Source: Caulobacter sp.
GTDB taxonomy: Bacteria > Pseudomonadota > Alphaproteobacteria > Caulobacterales > Caulobacteraceae
NCBI GenBank assembly: GCA_026225565.1
Contig: JAMFTA010000049.1
Span: forward strand, 1-45,139
DNA: 45,139 nt
Direction: 5' to 3'
This document shows, one piece after another, positions 9,485 through 15,885 of this stretch. The stretch's first letter is position 1. Each line of letters starts with the position of its first letter. Made by a program: the position numbers and the translations under genes. The notes under the pieces were generated by a model. That model was given only the letters and a program-made list of their open reading frames with translations, was not told the origin of the DNA and did no database searches.

Positions 9485-9868
9485 ATGAACGCCTTATCGA
9501 AACGCGCCGCCCTGAGCCTCGCCGCCTGTTTGATCGCCAACGCTGGCGCCCACGCTCAATCGGGCGGTCACAGCGGACGCGGCGGCGGTCACTCCAAGGG
9601 CGGCGCCGCGCCGAGCTCTGCATCTTCGAGCCCCATCCCTGCCGACACGCCCCTGGACAAGATCGAGATCGTCGGCGTGATCCGGGCCATCGATCCTGCG
9701 GCTGGGCGCATCACCATCGCCTATGACGCGGTCGACGCCCTGAGCTGGCCCAAGGGCGTGATGCCCTTCGTCGTCAGCAAGACGGCGCTCCTGGAGCATC
9801 GGGCCGTGGGGGAAAAGGTCCGCTTCAAACTGCAGAGCCAGCAAATCTCCGACCTGGAGCCTTTTTGA
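9485..9868 (+). CDS. Small exported CusF-like (copper-binding OB fold) protein
   Basis: 127 residues from the ATG at 9485, with a signal peptide (MNALSKRAALSLAACLIANA, ending near AHAQ). The ATG is preferred over a TTG at 9455 because it begins the signal peptide directly. A short Gly/His linker (GGHSGRGGGHSKGG) follows. The C-terminal 70 residues resemble the CusF/YdeI-type barrel: VGVIRAIDPAAGRITIAYDA, LSWPKGVMPFVV, VGEKVRFKL. CusF binds Cu(I) through a His, a Trp and two Met. Here the Trp and one Met are present, but the His position reads Tyr, so metal binding may differ or involve the His-rich linker. It lies just upstream of nasT but need not share its function. Confidence 0.75.
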   Translation: MNALSKRAALSLAACLIANAGAHAQSGGHSGRGGGHSKGGAAPSSASSSPIPADTPLDKIEIVGVIRAIDPAAGRITIAYDAVDALSWPKGVMPFVVSKTALLEHRAVGEKVRFKLQSQQISDLEPF

Positions 9869-9994
9869 GCGAGCGCATGAGGGCTGCACAACAAGACGGC
9901 GCCGTTTGATCAACCGCAAAGCTTTGGATGCTATCTTGTCCTTTGATCATCTAGGAATGGCGGTTTTCGGCATTTCGACATCCAATGTGTTTTC

Positions 9995-10570
9995 ATGCGC
10001 GTCCTCGTTGTCGATCCTGACTCAGCCAGAGCGGCGCTGGTCACAGAAGGCCTTGCCGGCGTGGAGCCGCTGGACGTCCGCCATTGTCTGTTTTTCGATG
10101 AAGCAGAGGCGGCGGATTTTGCGCCAGATGTGGTGGTCGTCGCCGCCGAAAGCCCCGATCGCGACACTCTCGACAGCTTGAAAAGCTCCAATGCGGGGGC
10201 GTTGCGGCCCGTGGTGATGTTTGTCGATCGGTCCGAGCCCGGCCTTGCGGAAGAGGCGGTTCACGCCGGGGTGGCGGCCTATGTGGTGGACGGGCTGGCG
10301 ACCGGGCGGGTGCGCGCAGTGCTGGAAGTGGCGATGACGCGATTCAACCTCATGCGCCAGCTCCGGACCGATCTCGACAAGGCCAAGGCCGACCTCGCCT
10401 CGCGAAAAACGGTGGAGCGCGCCAAGGCGTTGATCATGAAAGAACGTGGGCTGGACGAGGAGGCGGCCTATCGCGTGCTTCGCAAACTCTCCATGGATAG
10501 CGGGCGGCCCCTAGCCACCGTCGCCTCCGATTTCCTGGCTTTCGCAGCCGTCATGAAGGGCGGTTCCTGA
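9995..10570 (+). CDS. nasT: NasT, ANTAR-domain antiterminator of nitrate assimilation
   Basis: 191 residues. The N-terminal receiver-like domain begins RVLVVDPDSARAAL. The C-terminal ANTAR RNA-binding domain (about 135-185) includes RKTVERAKALIMKERGLDEE and AYRVLRKLSMDSGRPL. In NasT proteins the ANTAR domain binds leader RNA and prevents termination ahead of nitrate/nitrite genes, and NasS sequesters NasT when nitrate is absent (family knowledge). The phospho-acceptor region reads VVVVAAESPDRDTLD, so the Asp of ordinary receivers is replaced by Ala. This fits control by protein binding rather than phosphorylation. The stop shares one base with the nasS start (TGATG at 10568-10572), as expected for a stoichiometric sensor pair. 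Confidence 0.93.
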   Translation: MRVLVVDPDSARAALVTEGLAGVEPLDVRHCLFFDEAEAADFAPDVVVVAAESPDRDTLDSLKSSNAGALRPVVMFVDRSEPGLAEEAVHAGVAAYVVDGLATGRVRAVLEVAMTRFNLMRQLRTDLDKAKADLASRKTVERAKALIMKERGLDEEAAYRVLRKLSMDSGRPLATVASDFLAFAAVMKGGS

Positions 10571-11553
10571 TGGCCGAGGTGTCCCGGATCAAATTGGGTT
10601 TCGTACCGCTGAATGACGCGGCCGCCCTGCTGGTCGCATCGCAACTGGGGTTTTTCGAAGCGGAGGGATTGGACGTCGAGCTCCGTCGGGAGGCCTCCTG
10701 GGCCACGGTGCGCGACAAACTGGCGGCGGGTCTTTTGGACGGCGCGCATATCCTGGCTCCTCTCACCCTCGCCATGACCCTGGGGCTGGGCTGCGAGCCG
10801 ACGCCGATGGTGGCGCCGTTCGCCCTGAATTTCGGCGGCGCCGCGATCACGGTGGCGGCTCATCTGGCGGTTTCAGTGGGCGCAGGACCGGGCGCGGAGG
10901 GGCTGGCGGCGCTGATCGCCCGACGCCGGGCCGAGGGCGCCAGTCCCCTGACCTTCGCCTCGGTCTTCCCCTTTTCCATCCATAATTATCTTCTCCGCGA
11001 CTGGCTGGCGGGGGCGGGGATCGATCCGGATGGGGATGTGAGGCTGACCGTCGCGGCGCCCTCGCGCACGGCCGAGCTTCTGGCGGGAGGAGTCATCGAG
11101 GGCTTTTGCGCCGGGGAGCCCTGGAACGAGGTTGCGGTGATGAAGGGCGTCGGCCGGGTGATCGCCCACGCCGCGGACATACATGCCGATACTCCCGACA
11201 AGGTCTTCGCGACCACCCAAGCCTGGGCCAAAGACCGGCCCGACGCGCTCGCCGCTCTGATCCGGGCCCTCGCGCGGGCTTCGGCCTGGAGCGCACAAGC
11301 TGCAAACCGATCCGAGCTGGCGCGCATCTTGGCCAAGGATGAGGCGATCGGCGTCGATCAAACGGTCATCGCCGCGAGCCTGGATGGGATCGTTTTCGAT
11401 GGGCCCGGCGTCAACCGACCGGACCCGGCCCAAGCGGCTTGGCTAGTTGGTCAGATGAAGCGCTGGAATCATCTGGCCCCCGCCTTGGATGATCGGTCGA
11501 TTGCGGCGGCGGTTTACCGACCGGACCTCTATGACGCGGCGCTGAAGCGGTAG
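10570..11553 (+). CDS. nasS: NasS, cytoplasmic nitrate/nitrite sensor (NrtA/CmpA-like)
   Basis: 327 residues of the ABC solute-binding fold NrtA/CmpA, beginning KLGFVPLNDAAALLVASQLG. There is no signal peptide, so it is cytoplasmic, and no ABC permease or ATPase genes are nearby; both points identify it as the NasS sensor rather than a transport component. FCAGEPWNEVAV near residue 180 matches the nitrate-pocket segment of the family. It is translationally coupled to nasT. Known role: it binds nitrate or nitrite and releases NasT, which then antiterminates the downstream operon through the leader at 11554-11788. Confidence 0.9.
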   Translation: MAEVSRIKLGFVPLNDAAALLVASQLGFFEAEGLDVELRREASWATVRDKLAAGLLDGAHILAPLTLAMTLGLGCEPTPMVAPFALNFGGAAITVAAHLAVSVGAGPGAEGLAALIARRRAEGASPLTFASVFPFSIHNYLLRDWLAGAGIDPDGDVRLTVAAPSRTAELLAGGVIEGFCAGEPWNEVAVMKGVGRVIAHAADIHADTPDKVFATTQAWAKDRPDALAALIRALARASAWSAQAANRSELARILAKDEAIGVDQTVIAASLDGIVFDGPGVNRPDPAQAAWLVGQMKRWNHLAPALDDRSIAAAVYRPDLYDAALKR

Positions 11554-11788
11554 GGCGCCCGAAATCTAGTCAGCAGGCCGTTGCGGCTCTGCATTATTGC
11601 ACTGCAATGAGCCAATCGTCTGGGGCTGCGGCGTCGGCCTCCGTTTATGCACGACTCCGCCCTGCAGAGGGCCGACCTTGCATCCAAGGCCAAAGGACAA
11701 CGGCGTTCGCGGCTCAGTAAGGCTCGATGAAGAGCCTGATCGATCCATAGCGACGCCACATCCAACTCATCCTTTGGGGCCTACACCC
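11554..11788 (+). promoter_or_regulatory. Structured leader of the nitrate operon, candidate NasT (ANTAR) target RNA
   Basis: 235 bases without a gene between nasS and the NarK-type transporter, containing several inverted repeats. GGCTC (11585-11589) pairs with GAGCC (11609-11613). GTCGGCCTC (11633-11641) pairs with GAGGGCCGAC (11667-11676) with one bulge. CCTTG (11676-11680) pairs with CAAGG (11685-11689). AGGCTC (11720-11725) pairs with GAGCCT (11732-11737) across a six-base loop GATGAA. ANTAR targets are tandem hairpins with hexanucleotide loops, usually A at position 1 and G at position 4; only the G fits here. The GGCTC/GAGCC elements occur twice and could pair alternatively. No U-run terminator is obvious, so the mechanism is inferred. 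Confidence 0.5.
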
Positions 11789-13042
11789 ATGAACAGCCGC
11801 GCCTTCCTGAAGTCGGGAAACACCCCGACTCTGTTCTCAGCCTTTCTCTACTTCGATCTCAGCTTCATGGTCTGGGTGATCCTAGGCCCCCTCGGCGTCG
11901 CCATCGCCAAGAGCTTCCACCTCGATCCGGCTCACAAGGGCTTGATGGTGGCTGTGCCCGTTCTGTCGGGCGCTGTGCTGCGCCTGGTCATGGGGGTGCT
12001 GGTCGATCACATCGGGCCGCGCCGGACGGGGCTCATGGCGCAGACCATCGTCATCGCCGGCCTTGGAGTGGCGTGGCTCCTCGGGGTGCATAATTTCAAT
12101 CAGGTCCTGATGCTGGGCGTTCTTCTGGGCGTCGCCGGCGCCTCCTTCGCCATCGCGCTCCCCTTGGCGTCGCGCTGGTATCCGCCGCAGTTTCAGGGCT
12201 TGGCCCTGGGCATCGCCGGCGCCGGCAATTCGGGTACGGCCTTGGCCGCCCTCTTCGCGCCGAGCCTGGCCCAGGCTTTCGGATGGAGCAATGTGATCGG
12301 CCTTGCGGCGCTCCCGCTTCTCGTCGCCTTCCTGGTCTTCTTCTTCTGCGCCAAGGACGCGCCGAACCGCCCAGCGCCCAAGCGCCTGGCTGAATATCTG
12401 GAGGTGCTGAAGACCCGCGACGCCTGGTGGCTGATGCTGTTCTACTTCGTCACCTTCGGCGGCTTTGTCGGCCTATCCTCCTCCCTCACCATCTACTTCA
12501 ATGCGGAGTACGGGCTGACCGCCGTCATCGCCGGATTCTTCACCGCCGCCTGCGTCATCGCCGGCTCGTTCGCCCGCCCCATCGGCGGGGGGCTAGCCGA
12601 CCGGTTCGGCGGCGTTCAGACCTTGACCGCGATCTACATCCTGGCAGCCGTCGGCCTGGCGGCGGCCAGCTTCAAGGCGCCCAGCGCCTATGTGTCCCTG
12701 GGCGTCCTGATGTTCAGCATGATGGCCCTGGGCGCCGGCAATGGGGCGGTGTTCCAGATCGTGCCCCAGCGCTTTTCCAAGGAGATCGGCGTGGTCACGG
12801 GCCTCGTCGGCGCGACCGGCGGCGCCGGCGGCTTCTATCTCGCCTCCAGCCTTGGGTGGGCCAAGCAGGTGACGGGCTCCTACCAGATCGGCCTTCTGGC
12901 CTTCGCCGGTCTGGCGGTGATCGCGGTGATCTGCCTGACCGTCGTCAAGGGGACGTGGCGTCGGACCTGGCTCGCCAAGGCGCCGGCCCAGGAAACCCTC
13001 GTCAGCGCCCTGGATCCCAACCTTTCCGGTCAAGCCGCCTAA
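11789..13042 (+). CDS. narK: NarK/NasA-type MFS nitrate/nitrite transporter
   Basis: 417 residues from the ATG at 11789. The frame is open upstream to 11597, but that part is the structured leader. The protein has 12 predicted helices of the major facilitator superfamily nitrate/nitrite porter family. Hallmarks are GPLGVAIAKSFHLDP, VLVDHIGPRRTG (motif A loop), GVAGASFAIALPLASRWYP and the glycine-rich nitrate signatures AGAGNSGTALAALFAP (TM5) and GLVGATGGAGGF (TM11), plus ARPIGGGLADRFGG. It imports nitrate and possibly exports nitrite for the enzymes encoded directly downstream. It is first in the operon with nirB, nirD, nasA and cobA. Confidence 0.94.
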   Translation: MNSRAFLKSGNTPTLFSAFLYFDLSFMVWVILGPLGVAIAKSFHLDPAHKGLMVAVPVLSGAVLRLVMGVLVDHIGPRRTGLMAQTIVIAGLGVAWLLGVHNFNQVLMLGVLLGVAGASFAIALPLASRWYPPQFQGLALGIAGAGNSGTALAALFAPSLAQAFGWSNVIGLAALPLLVAFLVFFFCAKDAPNRPAPKRLAEYLEVLKTRDAWWLMLFYFVTFGGFVGLSSSLTIYFNAEYGLTAVIAGFFTAACVIAGSFARPIGGGLADRFGGVQTLTAIYILAAVGLAAASFKAPSAYVSLGVLMFSMMALGAGNGAVFQIVPQRFSKEIGVVTGLVGATGGAGGFYLASSLGWAKQVTGSYQIGLLAFAGLAVIAVICLTVVKGTWRRTWLAKAPAQETLVSALDPNLSGQAA

Positions 13043-13069
13043 GCCTCGCGTTTTCGAAAGGACGATCCC

Positions 13070-15529
13070 ATGGCTCGCGAAAAGCTCGTCGTGATCGGCA
13101 ACGGCATGGCCGGATGTCGGGCGGTGCAGGAAGTGCTGAAGCGCGACCCCGACCGCTATCACATCACCATCTTCGGCGCCGAGCCGCGGGTGAATTACGA
13201 CCGCATCATGCTGTCGCCGGTGCTGGCTGGGGAGAAGACCTTCGCCGACATCGTCATCAACGACGAGGCCTGGTATCGCGGCCATGGGATCGTCTTCCAT
13301 AGTGGCGTGGCGGTGTCCGAGATCGACCGGGCGGCCCAGGTGGTGCGCGGCGTCGGCGGGATCGAGGCGCCTTACGACCGGGTGATCCTGGCCATGGGGT
13401 CCGACCCCATCCGCCTTCCCCTGCCAGGGGCCGACCTGAAGGGGGTCGTCACCTTCCGCGATCTGGACGACGTGGAGGCGATGATCGCCGCCGCCAAGCC
13501 GGGGGCGCGGGCGGTGGTGATCGGCGGCGGCCTCCTGGGCATCGAGGCGGCCTACGGCCTCGCCAAGCGCGGCATGTCCGCGACGGTCGTTCATCTGATG
13601 GACGTTCTGATGGAGCGGCAGCTTGACGCCTCCGCCAGCTACCTTTTGACCAGCGCCCTGGTGGACCGGGGGGTGGAGACGGTGCTCGCCGGCCAATCGC
13701 AGGAAATCCTCGGCAAAGACGGCCGGGTCAGCGGCCTGCTGCTGAAGGATGGCCGCACCTTGCCGTGCGACATCCTGGTGATGGCGGTGGGCATTCGGCC
13801 GAACGCGGCGCTCGCCAGGGCGGCGGGGCTGGAGGTCAATCGCGGTGCGGTGGTGGACGACGCCATGCGGACCTCCGATCCTCAAATCCTGGCCGTCGGC
13901 GAATGCACCGAGCATCGGGGCCAGTGCTACGGCCTGGTCGCGCCGATCTGGGAGATGTGCCGCGCGGCGGGCGAAACCCTGACAGGCCAAGATGGCGCCT
14001 ATCAGGGCTCATCCCTCTCCACCCGCCTGAAGGTTTCCGGCGTGGATGTCTTCTCCGCCGGCAAGTTCGGCGGCGGGGAAGGCTGCGAAGACATCGTCTT
14101 CCGCGACGCCGGGCGAGGCGTCTACAAGCGGGTGGTGATCGAGGACGGTAAGCTCGCCGGAGCGGTGCTGTTTGGGGAAGCGTCGGACGGCGCTTGGTAC
14201 TTCGACCTGATGCGTTCGGGCGCGGACGTCACCGACATCCGCGAGACCCTGATTTTTGGCCAGACCATCACGGAGGGCCTTCGAGGTCTGGACCCTAGCG
14301 CCGCCGTTGCCGCCATGGCCGATGAGGCTGAAATTTGCGGCTGCAACGGCGTTTGCAAGGGTGCGATCACCGGCGCCATCGTCGGCCAGGGCCTGACCTC
14401 GCTGGACGCTGTCAGGGCGGTGACCAAGGCCTCCGCCTCCTGCGGAACCTGCACCCCGCTGGTTGAGAAGCTCTTGGGGCTGACCCTGGGGGCGGCCTTT
14501 AAAGCAGACACAGGCCCCAAGCCCGTATGCAAATGCACGGCCCACGGCCATGAGCATGTGCGCCGCCAGATCGTCGCCGAGAGCCTGAAATCCATACCCG
14601 CTGTCATGCAGGCCCTGGGCTGGACGACGCCCGACGGCTGTTCGAGCTGCCGCCCGGCCCTGAACTACTATCTCCTCTGCGCCTGGCCCGGGGACTATCG
14701 CGACGACGCCCAGTCCCGCTTCGTCAACGAGCGGGTCCACGCCAACATCCAAAAGGATGGCACCTATTCGGTGGTGCCGCGCATGTGGGGCGGCCTGACC
14801 TCCGCCGCTGAGCTTCGGGCCATCGCTGACGTGGTGGACAAGTTCGCCATTCCCACCGTGAAATGCACCGGCGGCCAGCGCATCGACCTTCTGGGCGTCA
14901 AGAAGGAGGATCTGCCCGCCGTCTGGAGCGATTTGAATGCCGCCGGCATGGTCTCGGGCCACGCCTACGGCAAGGCCCTTCGCACCGTGAAGACCTGCGT
15001 CGGGACCGACTGGTGCCGGTTCGGCACCCAGGACTCCACAGGGCTGGGAGTGAAGCTGGAGCGGTTTCTCTGGGGGGCATGGACGCCAGCGAAGCTGAAG
15101 CTGGCGGTCTCCGGCTGCCCCCGCAACTGCGCCGAAGCCACCTGCAAGGACATCGGCGTCATCTGTGTCGACAGCGGCTACGAGATTCATATCGGCGGCG
15201 CGGCTGGGCTGCATATCAAGGGCACGGAAGTGCTCGGCAAGGCGGCCACAGAGACCGAAACCATCGAGGTCATCGCCGCCATCACCCAGCTCTATCGGGA
15301 GGAGGGCTGGTATCTGGAGCGCATATACAAGTGGATGGATCGGGTGGGGCTGGAGCGCATCCGCGCCATCGTCATGGACGACGCGGACGCCCGCGCCGCC
15401 CTCTATCAGCGGTTCGTCCACGCTCAGAGCTTCAGTCAGATGGACCCCTGGGCCGAGCGCGTCGCCGATCTTCGTCCCAATGACTTCGCGCCCATGGCGG
15501 TGCTGGGCGCTGGGGTCTCCGCAGAATGA
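13070..15529 (+). CDS. nirB: Assimilatory nitrite reductase [NAD(P)H] large subunit
   Basis: 819 residues, full length for NirB. The N-terminal FAD/NAD(P)H-dependent domain has VVIGNGMAGCRAV (residues 7-19) and VVIGGGLLGIEAAYGLAKRG. A BFD-type [2Fe-2S] domain has C423, C425, C429 and C458/C461. A second, partial CKC...CSSC pattern follows around 485-530. The C-terminal sulfite/nitrite reductase half carries the siroheme-[4Fe-4S] ligands C643, C649, C683 and C687 (CVGTDWC and CPRNC). It reduces nitrite to ammonium with six electrons in the cytoplasm. AAAGGA lies 8 bases before the ATG. The stop overlaps the nirD start (ATGA). Confidence 0.97.
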   Translation: MAREKLVVIGNGMAGCRAVQEVLKRDPDRYHITIFGAEPRVNYDRIMLSPVLAGEKTFADIVINDEAWYRGHGIVFHSGVAVSEIDRAAQVVRGVGGIEAPYDRVILAMGSDPIRLPLPGADLKGVVTFRDLDDVEAMIAAAKPGARAVVIGGGLLGIEAAYGLAKRGMSATVVHLMDVLMERQLDASASYLLTSALVDRGVETVLAGQSQEILGKDGRVSGLLLKDGRTLPCDILVMAVGIRPNAALARAAGLEVNRGAVVDDAMRTSDPQILAVGECTEHRGQCYGLVAPIWEMCRAAGETLTGQDGAYQGSSLSTRLKVSGVDVFSAGKFGGGEGCEDIVFRDAGRGVYKRVVIEDGKLAGAVLFGEASDGAWYFDLMRSGADVTDIRETLIFGQTITEGLRGLDPSAAVAAMADEAEICGCNGVCKGAITGAIVGQGLTSLDAVRAVTKASASCGTCTPLVEKLLGLTLGAAFKADTGPKPVCKCTAHGHEHVRRQIVAESLKSIPAVMQALGWTTPDGCSSCRPALNYYLLCAWPGDYRDDAQSRFVNERVHANIQKDGTYSVVPRMWGGLTSAAELRAIADVVDKFAIPTVKCTGGQRIDLLGVKKEDLPAVWSDLNAAGMVSGHAYGKALRTVKTCVGTDWCRFGTQDSTGLGVKLERFLWGAWTPAKLKLAVSGCPRNCAEATCKDIGVICVDSGYEIHIGGAAGLHIKGTEVLGKAATETETIEVIAAITQLYREEGWYLERIYKWMDRVGLERIRAIVMDDADARAALYQRFVHAQSFSQMDPWAERVADLRPNDFAPMAVLGAGVSAE

Positions 15530-15885
15530 ACGCCCCCATCCACTCAATCGCTCATGACTGGCGCGACGTCGGGGCTGTCGCCGATATTCCCCTGCGCGGG
15601 GCGCGGCGGGTGCAAACGGCGCAGGGCGACATCGCCATCTTCCGCACCGGCGACGAGCGGGTGTTCGCCTTGATCGACCGCTGCCCACACAAGGGCGGTC
15701 CCCTCAGCCAGGGCATCGTCCACGGTCAAGCGGTCGCCTGCCCCTTGCACAACTGGACCATCGATCTGGCCACAGGAGAGCCTACGGGCGCCGACGCCGG
15801 CAAGGGCTGCGCGCCGACGATCCCCGTGCGGATCGAGGCCGGGCGGGTGCTGCTCGCCCACTGGACCGGCGATCGGGATGACTGA
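15526..15885 (+). CDS. nirD: Nitrite reductase small subunit, Rieske-type
   Basis: 119 residues. It contains a Rieske [2Fe-2S]-like fold with CPHKGGPLSQG and CPLHNW, the paired Cys-x-His and Cys-x-x-His ligands. This is notable because many NirD proteins have lost these ligands; here the cluster site looks complete. It starts inside the nirB stop (ATGA at 15526-15529) and overlaps the nitrate reductase start by 8 bases, so it is translated as part of one polycistronic message. Role: small subunit of the NADH nitrite reductase. Confidence 0.95.
   Translation: MNAPIHSIAHDWRDVGAVADIPLRGARRVQTAQGDIAIFRTGDERVFALIDRCPHKGGPLSQGIVHGQAVACPLHNWTIDLATGEPTGADAGKGCAPTIPVRIEAGRVLLAHWTGDRDD

Noticed and set aside
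10570-11553. Nitrate ABC-transporter solute-binding protein
   Set aside because: There is no signal peptide and no permease or ATPase genes, and it is one-base coupled to an ANTAR gene, so NasS fits better.
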